IMG/VR virus record: IMGVR_UViG_3300022200_000097
Location: 1-44,266 of that record
Reading direction: 5' to 3' (one strand)
Source of the DNA: a virus
Length of the DNA: 44,266 nt
Part shown: positions 1 to 7,572 of the stretch, piece after piece
Numbering within the stretch: position 1 is the stretch's first letter
Layout: each line of letters starts with the position of its first letter
Made by a program: the position numbers and the translations under genes
The notes under the pieces: generated by a model
The model's database searches: none
Seen by the model: only the letters and a program-made list of their open reading frames with translations
Told to the model about the DNA's origin: nothing

Positions 1-1131
1 AATGAGTGCTTTCTTCTTTTTAGACATGCCACCCTTAGCAGCCGTGGCCGCCTTCTTCGGACCCTCAATCGCTAACTGCGACCGGCCTGCAGCAATGGCA
101 GCAGGACGCTTCGCTTGCGCCTTTGGGCCTTCAATTGCCAACTTTGCTCGACCCGCAGCAGTCGTTGGACGTGCATACGAGAAGGTTGGAACTCCACGCT
201 CTTTCACTACATCCTTGCTAGCAGTGCTAGCAGTGGGCGCACCCGGACGAGTCGCAACCGCGCTACCCGGACGCTTCACAAGAGCAGTGCTTGGCTTGCG
301 AGCAGCAAGAGACTTCGGTGGGTCAATGGGCTTCTTGGCAGCAGGTTTCTTCACTGTTGGCTTTTTGGCCACAGCGGGAGTTTCCTTCTTCGCAGCCGGG
401 GCCGGATTCTTCTTCACCGCAGGCTTCTTCACTGCAGGAGTCGCTTTCGGTGCAACAGGTGTTGAGTCTCCCCCACCACGAACCGCTGCACGGTTAGCCT
501 CCAACTTACTTTCCCACTTCTTCAAAGCAGTTTTGAAAGCAGAGTCCGTCTTAAAACCTGAACGCACAGGCTTCGGGCCTGTCGTTAACGCCTTGCCGGA
601 CTTGCCACGCATAGCCTGACGGATACCGTCATCAGCAGAGAACTTCGCTGCAGCCCTTGCAGGGCGAGGATCAGGCATCATTAATCTTTTAATGTCTGCC
701 AGTTCCATGTCGCGTGCTTCAGCCTTGGAAAGTTTTGCTGCAGGCTTTGCAGGCTTGACGGTGCGAGGCTTAGTTAAAGCCGCAGTGTTCTTCGCTTCTT
801 TTTTAGCAATTCCTTTTGCCGCATCTGCCGCTAGTTTGCGACCAGCAGCGCCAATAATTGACCCAATCGGGTTTCCAGCCTCTGCAAGTTTAACTTTACG
901 TGTTACTCCACCAGCATTCGTTGTAATCTCAGCGCTGTCACCAAAAAGAAACTTCATTGCTTCCACTACTTGACTAGCAAGAACACCCTCACCGGGACCA
1001 GCGCCTCCGCCGCGTACAAATTTAGGAGTACTGCGCTGTGCAGGTTTACGCGCTTTAAGTGACTCAGGGATTGGCTTACGTGCCCTCAATGATGCAGGGA
1101 TGCTTTTCTTCTTCGAGTTGCTGGGCAGCAT
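1..1131 (-). CDS. Lysine/alanine/proline-rich histone H1-like virion protein, C-terminus cut by window edge
   Basis: The start codon ATG is at 1131 and the frame is still open at base 1, giving 377 residues; the missing C-terminus is seen in the second copy (40352-41842). The protein is very basic, with runs of KKP/AKKP units in the middle like the tails of histone H1 or phage DNA-condensing proteins. This copy has 11 more residues in the KKP tract than the second copy. It lies in the virion operon three genes after the portal. A role in packaged-DNA binding or as an ejected protein is inference; no enzymatic motif is visible. Confidence 0.75.
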   Translation of the reverse strand, partial: MLPSNSKKKSIPASLRARKPIPESLKARKPAQRSTPKFVRGGGAGPGEGVLASQVVEAMKFLFGDSAEITTNAGGVTRKVKLAEAGNPIGSIIGAAGRKLAADAAKGIAKKEAKNTAALTKPRTVKPAKPAAKLSKAEARDMELADIKRLMMPDPRPARAAAKFSADDGIRQAMRGKSGKALTTGPKPVRSGFKTDSAFKTALKKWESKLEANRAAVRGGGDSTPVAPKATPAVKKPAVKKNPAPAAKKETPAVAKKPTVKKPAAKKPIDPPKSLAARKPSTALVKRPGSAVATRPGAPTASTASKDVVKERGVPTFSYARPTTAAGRAKLAIEGPKAQAKRPAAIAAGRSQLAIEGPKKAATAAKGGMSKKKKALI

Positions 1132-1145
1132 TATTATTCCTAGAT

Positions 1146-1463
1146 TTAGAAGCCGCTTCGGCGGCTGATCATTGGTTTGCGTGCGGGCTTGCCACCGTTT
1201 TTATTGGGGCGAGGCATTGGTTTGATCTTGCCTTTTATCGGGGTGTTTATCATTCCCGGTTTACTCGGCATCAGTTTTCTTGCAGGCTTCGGTGCAGGTT
1301 TACGCCCATCAGTAATAGGCTTTATTTTTCGTTCTGGTAATTGCTTAATCTCTTTTTGAATTAGAGGTGACGGCTTCTTCTTTGCGGGACGACCCTCTGT
1401 AATGTATTTAGTTCCCGTGACAGCCGTCTTCTTTGGCCGAGGGGACTTCATTGAGGCAGCCAC
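1146..1463 (-). CDS. Small basic Lys/Pro-rich protein
   Basis: This protein of 105 residues starts at GTG 1463, which overlaps the stop of the preceding gene by one base (TAGTG). It is rich in KPARK/KPAPK motifs, with no hydrophobic core visible, so it is probably extended and nucleic-acid binding. It shares KPxRKxMP-like motifs with its larger downstream neighbour and may be related to it. Residues about 33-50 differ strongly between the two copies in this window while both ends are conserved. Function is not recognised. Confidence 0.7.
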   Translation of the reverse strand: MAASMKSPRPKKTAVTGTKYITEGRPAKKKPSPLIQKEIKQLPERKIKPITDGRKPAPKPARKLMPSKPGMINTPIKGKIKPMPRPNKNGGKPARKPMISRRSGF

Positions 1464-1615
1464 TACTTAGTCTTCTTAGAATTCCCAGCGACAGGCTTAG
1501 GGGTCATGCCGTACTTCACCATGCCACCGCCGACAACAGCGCCACCGTTTTTCTTACCTTCAATGTTTGTAGCGACTGGTGCTTTCACCATTCCGCCTTG
1601 CTTTCCCATACCCAT
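1463..1615 (-). CDS. Small Gly/Met/Lys-rich protein
   Basis: This is a 50-residue protein starting MGMGKQGGMVKAP, with ATG at 1615 preceded by AGGAG-like bases and the portal stop 11 bases upstream. It ends in a basic KKTK tail. It is conserved in the second copy with essentially the same protein, which supports it being a gene. No family is recognised; its place right after the portal suggests a virion component. Confidence 0.65.
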   Translation of the reverse strand: MGMGKQGGMVKAPVATNIEGKKNGGAVVGGGMVKYGMTPKPVAGNSKKTK

Positions 1616-1626
1616 GATTTCTCCTT

Positions 1627-3414
1627 TTATGCGGGGATATTTCTAACCACACGGTTAGACATACTTGCTTGACCTGAACTTGTTAAACCTGCGAGTAACT
1701 GCTGCATTGCTGGCGGACCTTGCGGTAACGCCTCATTAGTAACCGGACCTGAAGGAATCTCTTCCTGTGCAGGTTCAGCGGGTGCTTCTTCACCAAACAT
1801 TGACGGTGCAGCATCTGGTGCTTTCGGTTCCGGTTTCGGTGCTGGTGTGAACGCTTTCGCTACAGCATCCTCCAACGGGACACCCTTTTTACGTTGATCA
1901 ATCACCATCGCCATTTGTTCAATAATCTTTGTGGGATCTTGACCCTGCGAAACCATTTGAGGAATAGCAGCGGCAAGGGATGAAACACCAGCCTTAAGAG
2001 AGTCACGCATCTCTTCCATGTCAATGGCGCGTTCTTCCTCAGCCGCATTCATAGTGACAGGGAGGTTATTGCGAACGAAACGGCGGGAAAGAAGTTTGTC
2101 ACCGCGAGCCTGCAAAGCAAACACGAGTGCACGGTTGGGATCCAAACCAGCCATCAAACCGTATTGCACATTAATGCCATGCTCACCATTAATGTCTTTA
2201 TCGGGTGTGTACGCCAACTTGAACGGCACACCGTTCGCTGAACCGGACACTTCCTTTTTCACACCGGGGAAGAAAGCCTCATCCGTTGCCAACGCTATTG
2301 AGATCGCTTCGCCGAGTGCTTCACCCATGATTGATTGGGCGGTTTTAATTTGCCCATCGAAACCAGCCTGCAACGCTTTAATGCCCTGCCCAGTAACAAT
2401 GGAACCCTCAGATTGCCCGGCGCGAGACTCAGGGAAACGAGTACCTAAACGAAGTTCCTCAGACAAAACATTGTTCTCAGCGAATGCATACTGGGGAACA
2501 TCTAAAGGAACCCTACGGATTTTCTCCGGTGAGTTCGAACGGATCACAGCATCAGGACCAACGGTTAACTGGGTGACATCTTGCGGTAACGCAAGTGGAG
2601 CCTCAACAGATTTTTGTACAGCATCCATCGTGAGCAACGCCAGTTTCGCTTTAGCGGCGAAAACAAACAACACATCATCGAACTGGCCTCGAGCCTCAGA
2701 GTCAAGAGAGTTACGTTGAGCGATAGCCACAGGTACACGCCCAAGAATGTTCCGTGTTTGCGCCAGCAATAAGCCGTCACGTTCAGGAATGAACATCACA
2801 GAGGTCTTAGCGTCATACCAACGCACAATCTCAAGAATCTGGTTAGTGTCCTGTGAACCAAACATGCCACGTTTCATAATTTTGTCAGCAAGTTCGGGGA
2901 ACATAGCGGCAATATCACCGGCTTTACGGCGGAACGTGTGGCAATACAAGTTCACTGTGCCGAAACGGTCACGATCAAAATATGCACCCATCGAGTTCTC
3001 CACATGAATATGTGGACGATTCTCTTTGAAATGAGGCTCGACACGGAACGGGGTAAAACCGTACGTTGCGTACTGGTCCGCAGCGCGAATCATCTCAATA
3101 CCCAAATGGGATGAAGCAATATAAAAGTTTGCTATCTTCGTGCGCTTATCAGCGCGAGTCCGTGAAGACTCCTCAAGGGCCGAGTCACCCGAGGCACTAA
3201 TAGTGGGAATAACACCGGCTTGCTCCGCGAAGTCACGGGCAACAACATCAATAAGATTAGCAACAATAGGACGTGACCATTTCTGGGTAGGGAAAATACC
3301 CGGAAAAACTTGATCAGCATGCCCAGCGCGAACCAAAGACACTTCACGCATACGCTCATCGCGTTCACTGAAACGCTTCTTCAGCGCATCAAACTTGTGT
3401 GCGTAATCGCTCAC
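1627..3414 (-). CDS. Portal protein
   Basis: This protein of 595 residues most likely starts at GTG 3414 (VSDYAHKFD), preceded by GAGGAGT at a good distance. The frame is open further upstream but that stretch overlaps the terminase end. Size, position directly after the terminase and the overall look (mixed alpha/beta body, Pro/Ala/Glu-rich C-terminal tail of about 60 residues) fit the dodecameric portal through which DNA is packaged and ejected. The C-terminal tail carries several differences between the two copies. No catalytic motif is expected. The call rests on context and general resemblance rather than a diagnostic motif. Confidence 0.8.
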   Translation of the reverse strand: MSDYAHKFDALKKRFSERDERMREVSLVRAGHADQVFPGIFPTQKWSRPIVANLIDVVARDFAEQAGVIPTISASGDSALEESSRTRADKRTKIANFYIASSHLGIEMIRAADQYATYGFTPFRVEPHFKENRPHIHVENSMGAYFDRDRFGTVNLYCHTFRRKAGDIAAMFPELADKIMKRGMFGSQDTNQILEIVRWYDAKTSVMFIPERDGLLLAQTRNILGRVPVAIAQRNSLDSEARGQFDDVLFVFAAKAKLALLTMDAVQKSVEAPLALPQDVTQLTVGPDAVIRSNSPEKIRRVPLDVPQYAFAENNVLSEELRLGTRFPESRAGQSEGSIVTGQGIKALQAGFDGQIKTAQSIMGEALGEAISIALATDEAFFPGVKKEVSGSANGVPFKLAYTPDKDINGEHGINVQYGLMAGLDPNRALVFALQARGDKLLSRRFVRNNLPVTMNAAEEERAIDMEEMRDSLKAGVSSLAAAIPQMVSQGQDPTKIIEQMAMVIDQRKKGVPLEDAVAKAFTPAPKPEPKAPDAAPSMFGEEAPAEPAQEEIPSGPVTNEALPQGPPAMQQLLAGLTSSGQASMSNRVVRNIPA

Positions 3415-3427
3415 CCGAACAACTCCT

Positions 3428-5335
3428 CTATAAACGCACCAAACCCGAAGCGTCTTGTGTAAGATCGTCAAGGTTGATCACGTACTGGTTATCAATGTCT
3501 TGTTGCGAAGTAAACTCATTAGTCATGAAGTTCCGTGTATTCGTTACACGGAAAAGAATGTCCCGCGCAACAATCTCGCAAAACCACAACGCCATCACAG
3601 CGTCCATTTTTAATTTAGAACCACGCACACCCGGCTGCCACGTAATTAACTGCTCCACAAGTTTCTTAATATGACCATTAGTGGAAGCATCCGGCAACTC
3701 AATCAAGTTATCGCCAGCATGTTTCTGCGTTAACTGGTCCTTACGGTTCTCCTTAGACCCAAACAAAGTCGCTAGGGAGGCAACACCGTACTCAGGATCC
3801 TGCTTATTAGAACCAGTGAAATGAGGGCGGTACGCGATACCGCGCGAATTCAAATGATTCCTGATCTCCTCATCTTTTGTGAGGAACAACTGAAACGCAT
3901 TCGACTCCACAATGACCGTGTTCGGGCGATACCGTTCCGCCCAGTCCTTCAACAAAGTACGAATAGCGGCAGGGGTAGGGGCCGTCATCACGTGAACATC
4001 CATCACGTAACGCTTCTGTGTACGCCTATCAATAGCGTACGCCACCGCAGCCGTATCCCCGCTCATAGCAGGGTCTAAACCAATCACCCTGTAGAAGTGT
4101 GAACTATCCACAGGGTGACCAGTCGCACCCGCAATGAGTGGACCCGGTTTTCTCATACCGTTAATTGCGCCTCTGACGCACACCGGGTCAAAAATAGCAT
4201 TCTCAGACACGTCATGATTCTGGTAAACCAACGACCATTTACCCGGACCAACCTCGTTACGCACCTTATCCATGCGCCGACCAGACCAACGCTCAAACAT
4301 GCCATCATCATCTGGCTTATCCGTTTCACTCAACGGCTGCTCAGACTTCGGCCACAACGTAACCCAATCCTCAGTTTTCTCTGCATACTCCAACACTGCA
4401 GGCATACCAAGATACGTCCACGGAACCAAAGCATCCGTGTAATGATCCTCATTACGTAACTCGCGATACAAATCCACAGCAGACACCCGAGTACCCACCA
4501 CCAACAGTTGGCCGCCATCAGGAGGCAAACGAGAAGCAACCTCCTGCCGAACCCAATCCTGCTGCTTAGGCCACTCAGAAGCATTCGACAACGTCACAAC
4601 GTCATCCAAAACAATCAACGAAGCACGAGACCCGTAAATCTGGCCGCCCATACCCAGAGCCTCAATCGTAGGATCCTTCTCGCCAGAGTCCCGCGTATCG
4701 CCACCCAAATAAACCTTGTTCGAAGACCACTGATCCGCCGTAGCCTTATAGCCATCAGCTGGACCAAACGCCATCTGCATGTCCGCATAGCGAGGATGAG
4801 TCAACCGCTGCTTAATCGCATACAAATACTTCTTAGCCTGCTCCAGTGTCTTCGACACAATCAGCACGTTAATGTTCGGATCCTTCACAATCCGGTACGT
4901 AACATAATTAATCGTTACCGTCATCGACTTCGCGTGGTTCGGAGGCACGTTAACAAGTAGCCGCGACAAACCAGCACTACCCGGCTCGTAAATCATTTCA
5001 TCCCGCAACCAAGAAGGAGACCTGCCCTCAAGCAGGTCGACAACATTCTGCATGTGAGGGAACACCCGAGCATGCAGGTACTTCTCAGAAAACTCCGCAA
5101 AAGAAATATCCGCATTACGGGCAGATAAGGCAGCGTCAGTCTGCCGCAATCTGACCGAATCAATCGTAACCGCGAAATCAGGGGCTACCCGCCGTTGAGT
5201 GTCATACCACGAGCGCGAGCGGCCAATGACGCGAAGCGCATCAGTAATAGTCCGCCCTTGACGCACCGCGTCAACCAACTCGCGACGAGCCTCATCAGGC
5301 GCAACACGCCTGCGAGGTGAGTCCGCACGAGCCAC
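3428..5335 (-). CDS. terL: Terminase large subunit with N-terminal HTH-like extension
   Basis: This is the DNA-packaging motor, 635 residues. The ATPase half has a Walker-A-like PPNHAKSM at about 131-138, Walker B LIVLDD at 240-245 and a coupling motif LLVVGTR at about 277-283. The nuclease half has RNase-H-fold acidic residues D421 (IGLDPAMSGD), E477 (VIVESNA) and D578 (KMDAVMAL). The first 65 residues look like the helix-turn-helix of small terminases (TITDALRVIGRSRSWYD followed by APDFAVTIDS), and no separate small-subunit gene is seen nearby. GTG 5335 is chosen because GAGGAGT precedes it. It is the first gene of the leftward virion operon. Confidence 0.95.
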   Translation of the reverse strand: MARADSPRRRVAPDEARRELVDAVRQGRTITDALRVIGRSRSWYDTQRRVAPDFAVTIDSVRLRQTDAALSARNADISFAEFSEKYLHARVFPHMQNVVDLLEGRSPSWLRDEMIYEPGSAGLSRLLVNVPPNHAKSMTVTINYVTYRIVKDPNINVLIVSKTLEQAKKYLYAIKQRLTHPRYADMQMAFGPADGYKATADQWSSNKVYLGGDTRDSGEKDPTIEALGMGGQIYGSRASLIVLDDVVTLSNASEWPKQQDWVRQEVASRLPPDGGQLLVVGTRVSAVDLYRELRNEDHYTDALVPWTYLGMPAVLEYAEKTEDWVTLWPKSEQPLSETDKPDDDGMFERWSGRRMDKVRNEVGPGKWSLVYQNHDVSENAIFDPVCVRGAINGMRKPGPLIAGATGHPVDSSHFYRVIGLDPAMSGDTAAVAYAIDRRTQKRYVMDVHVMTAPTPAAIRTLLKDWAERYRPNTVIVESNAFQLFLTKDEEIRNHLNSRGIAYRPHFTGSNKQDPEYGVASLATLFGSKENRKDQLTQKHAGDNLIELPDASTNGHIKKLVEQLITWQPGVRGSKLKMDAVMALWFCEIVARDILFRVTNTRNFMTNEFTSQQDIDNQYVINLDDLTQDASGLVRL

Positions 5336-5758
5336 AAGTACTCCTCAACCAAAACTAGGGTAAACAAAAGGGGTGCAACAGGGTCCAAGTAAGGACAGAC
5401 CCCACCCCAATCACAAACACAGGGGAACACCCCATCACAACGAAGTTGCTCAGGGGTTTATGAAGTAGTACCTACTTCTTTAGGGGACTAGAAAAACACC
5501 ATTTTGCAAGGGGTAACCCCAAACTATTTTATTTAGAAACGGACATATGGGGATAAACCAGTACAGAATTAGGTGAATATTTTTCACCGGACACATACAT
5601 ACCTAGGGGGGGGTGGTATTAAAAAGCCTCGGGTCGTCGAGCGGCCGCCTCTAGAATTCGTCCTCCGATACAAGTACGAGATGTAAAAAGACACCTCCTA
5701 CCGGGCGCGCGCGCGTGCGCGGTGTCGTTCTGCAGACCACTGTCTTCCTCATGTGGTC
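5336..5758. other. Divergent intergenic region with dyads; candidate packaging/control region
   Basis: I see no convincing gene in these 423 bases between the leftward terminase operon and the rightward early genes. The left part is AT-rich and holds two perfect dyads: GAAGTAG-TAC-CTACTTC at 5462-5478 and GGTGAA-TATTT-TTCACC at 5572-5588. It also has a G8 run at about 5615-5622, a cluster of six-cutter sites (5641-5659) and an alternating GC tract (5704-5720). Promoters for both operons and the packaging site would be expected here, but I cannot point to convincing -35/-10 pairs. Confidence 0.6.
5641..5659. other. Cluster of NotI, XbaI and EcoRI sites (polylinker-like)
   Basis: GCGGCCGC (5641-5648), TCTAGA (5650-5655) and GAATTC (5654-5659) lie within 19 bases, at the point where base composition turns from AT-rich to GC-rich. 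Such clustering is typical of cloning linkers but can arise by chance in DNA of mixed composition. Confidence 0.5.
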
Positions 5759-5866
5759 ATGGATGGCCCTTGTGTGCCTATATGTGGCGGTTCCCCTCAC
5801 GATTCCCTCTATGATTTGACAGATAGCGGATACTGGGAACCAGAACGGCAACCGGCCGTTCATTGA
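5759..5866 (+). CDS. Small hypothetical protein, first of the early + strand genes
   Basis: The ORF of 35 residues (MDGPCVPICGG...) starts at ATG 5759 and ends at 5866. It has two cysteines near the N-terminus and an acidic/aromatic C-terminal half. The ribosome binding site is weak, and an in-frame GTG two codons upstream is possible. Support is limited to an open frame with plausible composition that reaches close to the next gene. Confidence 0.45.
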   Translation: MDGPCVPICGGSPHDSLYDLTDSGYWEPERQPAVH

Positions 5867-5882
5867 TCGGATGGAGTTTGTG

Positions 5883-6023
5883 ATGAAAGATGCAAAGCCT
5901 GTAGCGTTGCCGGCTTGTTGGGAGTGCGCGGCGGATGGTGGCGTGTGGGAGTTTGATTGTGATCAATGCAATGTGGATGGCCAATACGACCGTAACGGGA
6001 TCGTGCGTTGGGATTATGTTTGA
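5883..6023 (+). CDS. Small zinc-ribbon-like protein
   Basis: This 46-residue protein has two CxxC pairs, C12-C15 and C26-C29, arranged as a small zinc ribbon, followed by a charged C-terminus. ATG 5883 is chosen because GGATGGAG precedes it by about seven bases; an in-frame ATG at 5871 is the alternative. It is the last gene before promoter P1. No function is recognised beyond probable metal binding. Confidence 0.6.
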   Translation: MKDAKPVALPACWECAADGGVWEFDCDQCNVDGQYDRNGIVRWDYV

Positions 6024-6035
6024 TTGTTTGGGGTA

Positions 6036-6065
6036 TTGCAACACGTTTGACACGTGTGAGATAGT
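6036..6065 (+). promoter_or_regulatory. Early promoter P1 with embedded operator
   Basis: TTGCAA (-35, 6036-6041), 18-bp spacer, GATAGT (-10, 6060-6065). The spacer holds the inverted repeat CACGT-TTGAC-ACGTG. The same arrangement recurs at 6868, 7487 and, with a degenerate dyad, at 9094, each time just upstream of an early gene block. A regulator bound to the dyad would block RNA polymerase. Confidence 0.75.
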
Positions 6066-6074
6066 TGGGTTATG

Positions 6075-6095
6075 GCCCCGGGAGATTCCCGGGGC
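6075..6095 (+). promoter_or_regulatory. 5' UTR hairpin after P1
   Basis: This is a perfect 8-bp stem, GCCCCGGG/CCCGGGGC, with loop AGATT, beginning a few bases after the expected transcription start. It is followed by a TTTACGTTTGGAAGG leader that supplies the ribosome binding site for the gene at 6121. Equivalent hairpins of different stem sequence follow P2 and P3, so the structure rather than the sequence is conserved. Confidence 0.75.
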
Positions 6096-6120
6096 TTTAC
6101 GTTTGGAAGGGATTAAGGCG

Positions 6121-6867
6121 ATGGCTAAAGTTACAAGCGCGATAGTGTGGCAGGGTGTTTCAATGATTGATGGTGGTCCGATTGTGATGATCGTAACCGG
6201 GCTTGGTTCTGGTGGTTCGGCTAATCGTAAGACGGGCGACATGGTGCAAACGTGGATTTTGCGTTCGGATATGGATCCGATCGCGGCAATGAAATTGGAT
6301 TTGGATCGGTCGATCTGTGGGGATTGCCCACTTCGTGGCTACCAGAATCAGGACACGGGTAAGCGTGTGGGGCGGGCTTGCTACGTCAATGTCGGACAGG
6401 CTCCGCTTTCGATCTGGCGGGCTTATGCCCGCGGTTCGTATCCCGTGATGGATCCGGCCGATGTCGCGGAATTGATCGCGGGCCGCGGGATCCGGCTCGG
6501 ATCCTATGGGGATCCAAGCCTTGTGCCTCTGCAGGTTCTGCGGGATCTTGTGTCGACGTCGAAGGTTCGCACGGGTTACACGCACCAGTGGCGGAATGTG
6601 GACCCGGGCTATCGTGAGTTGCTGATGGCTAGTGCGGATACGGTCACAGATCGACGTGATGCACGCCTCGCGGGATGGCGGTCCTTTGTGGTCCTGCCCA
6701 CTAGTGCGGATCGTCCCGATCGTGCGGTGGAGTGTGCCGCCACCCGCGAGGTCAACAAACTGACGTGTTTCGATTGCGGCATGTGTTCCGGGGTTAAGGC
6801 TGGCAAGGTGGCTACGGACGTGTTCATCCTTGCGCACGGTACGGGATCCAAGTACGTCACGGCATGA
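6121..6867 (+). CDS. Conserved-looking phage protein with paired cysteines, function unknown
   Basis: This protein of 248 residues starts at ATG 6121 behind GGAAGGGATTAAGGCG. The N-terminal part has CGDCPLRG and a following ACYVNVG; the C-terminal part has CFDCGMC, so up to six cysteines could bind zinc or an Fe-S cluster. The middle contains RLGSYGDPS and YTHQW segments. I recall similar proteins from environmental phages and plasmids, but no function. The gene is GC-richer than the virion genes and holds 16 GATC sites. It is the sole gene between P1 and P2. Confidence 0.8.
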   Translation: MAKVTSAIVWQGVSMIDGGPIVMIVTGLGSGGSANRKTGDMVQTWILRSDMDPIAAMKLDLDRSICGDCPLRGYQNQDTGKRVGRACYVNVGQAPLSIWRAYARGSYPVMDPADVAELIAGRGIRLGSYGDPSLVPLQVLRDLVSTSKVRTGYTHQWRNVDPGYRELLMASADTVTDRRDARLAGWRSFVVLPTSADRPDRAVECAATREVNKLTCFDCGMCSGVKAGKVATDVFILAHGTGSKYVTA

Positions 6868-6897
6868 TTGCAACACGTTTGACACGTGGTGCATAGT
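6868..6897 (+). promoter_or_regulatory. Early promoter P2 with embedded operator
   Basis: TTGCAA (6868-6873), 18-bp spacer, CATAGT (6892-6897). The spacer carries the same CACGT-TTGAC-ACGTG dyad as P1. The -35 hexamer begins at the base after the stop codon of the preceding gene, so the promoter is packed tightly between genes. Confidence 0.75.
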
Positions 6898-6905
6898 TGG
6901 GATTA

Positions 6906-6928
6906 GGGGGCAGGAAATGCCTGCCCCC
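6906..6928 (+). promoter_or_regulatory. 5' UTR hairpin after P2
   Basis: A perfect 9-bp stem, GGGGGCAGG/CCTGCCCCC, with loop AAATG lies just after the expected start of transcription and before GAAAGGG, the ribosome binding site of the gene at 6952. The stem sequence is unrelated to the P1 and P3 hairpins, but position and five-base loop match. Confidence 0.75.
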
Positions 6929-6951
6929 TTGCGATTGAAAGGGTGATTGAA

Positions 6952-7251
6952 ATGTTTACAGGATTTATTGTTGGTGATTGTGATTGTTCGGGTACTCACC
7001 TGCAGGGTGAGGTTGTGGCCTCACGTAGGTTGATTGAGTCGGTGTTTGGCGCACCTACTTTTGAGGATGAAAGCAGCAAGGTCACCACGGAATGGGTGAT
7101 CAAGTTTGATGATGGTTTAGTGGCAACGATTTACGATTGGAAACGCTACGAGGATGGCGCTCCGGGCATGGATGAGGTTTATGCGTGGCACATTGGCGGG
7201 TCGGTCGATGTCGTGGCTGAGCGGGTACATGAGGTGATCGGTCATGGCTGA
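6952..7251 (+). CDS. Conserved-type phage hypothetical protein
   Basis: This is a 99-residue, acidic protein. ATG 6952 is preferred over the in-frame GTG 6943 because GAAAGGG then has proper spacing. A central EWVIKFDDGLVATIYDWKRYE segment predicts beta strands, and the pattern reminds me of conserved actinophage hypothetical proteins, without a known role. The N-terminus has GDCDC. Its last bases overlap the next start (ATGGCTGA), implying coupled translation. Confidence 0.75.
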   Translation: MFTGFIVGDCDCSGTHLQGEVVASRRLIESVFGAPTFEDESSKVTTEWVIKFDDGLVATIYDWKRYEDGAPGMDEVYAWHIGGSVDVVAERVHEVIGHG

Positions 7252-7486
7252 ATCGTTGAGCGTTGAGGATAGTTGGGATGATCACGATTGGACAGTGGCG
7301 CAGGTGAGTGAGTTGCCTGACTGTGATTTTTGCGAGGCCGTTGCGGGTTTCGATGTTGAGATGCGCGGTCATGATGGTGGGGGCTGGGCGTTTGTGTGTG
7401 GTGAGTGTTTCGCTGATCATGCTAGCCCTCGCGTGATGATGTTCGGTCTAGGTTTGGGCAGGGGCCAGCGTCTAGTTTGTGAGTGA
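7244..7486 (+). CDS. Small zinc-ribbon-like protein
   Basis: This 80-residue protein starts at ATG 7244, overlapping the preceding gene by eight bases. It has CDFC and later CGEC, the two CxxC halves of a treble-clef or zinc-ribbon fold, around a Gly-rich middle. It is likely a small DNA- or protein-binding factor, function unknown. Confidence 0.7.
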   Translation: MAESLSVEDSWDDHDWTVAQVSELPDCDFCEAVAGFDVEMRGHDGGGWAFVCGECFADHASPRVMMFGLGLGRGQRLVCE

Positions 7487-7516
7487 TTGAAGCACGTTTG
7501 ACACGTGCTTTATAGT
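7487..7516 (+). promoter_or_regulatory. Early promoter P3 with embedded operator
   Basis: TTGAAG (7487-7492), 18-bp spacer, TATAGT (7511-7516). The dyad in the spacer is the longest of the set: GCACGT-TTGAC-ACGTGC. It begins directly after the stop of the upstream gene and drives the chained small genes from 7573 on. Confidence 0.75.
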
Positions 7517-7523
7517 TGGACCT

Positions 7524-7550
7524 AGGAGGGCCGGAGATACCGGCTCTCCT
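7524..7550 (+). promoter_or_regulatory. 5' UTR hairpin after P3
   Basis: An 11-bp stem, AGGAGGGCCGG/CCGGCTCTCCT with one G-T pair, and loop AGATA. It is followed by TTTCGTTTGGAAGGAG, the ribosome binding site, very like the leader after P1. The stem buries an AGGAGG, so a rival ribosome site is hidden when it folds. Confidence 0.75.
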
Positions 7551-7572
7551 TTCGTTTGGAAGGAGCAAGGCA

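Larger units (their letters stand above)
1..3555. repeat. Left copy of non-identical terminal redundancy
   Basis: This segment matches 40745-44266 over its whole length in the same orientation. It carries scattered substitutions and one 33-bp length difference (extra here, around 290-365). It covers the end of the lysine-rich gene, two small genes, the portal gene and the 3' end of the terminase gene. The portal proteins of the two copies differ at 14 of 595 residues by my count. The simplest reading is a circularly mapping genome assembled past its own start, with the two ends drawn from different strains. Confidence 0.95.

Noticed and set aside
2018-2719. Long + strand open frame opposite the portal gene, present again at 42705-43430
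   Set aside because: It mirrors the portal codons on the opposite strand and has no ribosome site or recognisable domain; being present in both copies only reflects conservation of the portal gene.
5625-5700. tRNA-like stretch around the G-rich tract and the site cluster
   Set aside because: A D-arm-like GAGCGGCC is present, but no matching anticodon stem, T-arm or acceptor stem can be drawn. I found no tRNA elsewhere in the window either.
6160-6999. 279-residue - strand open frame across the gene at 6121-6867
   Set aside because: It runs through two promoter/hairpin units, has no known motif, and the + strand frame has ribosome site, promoter and cysteine motifs.
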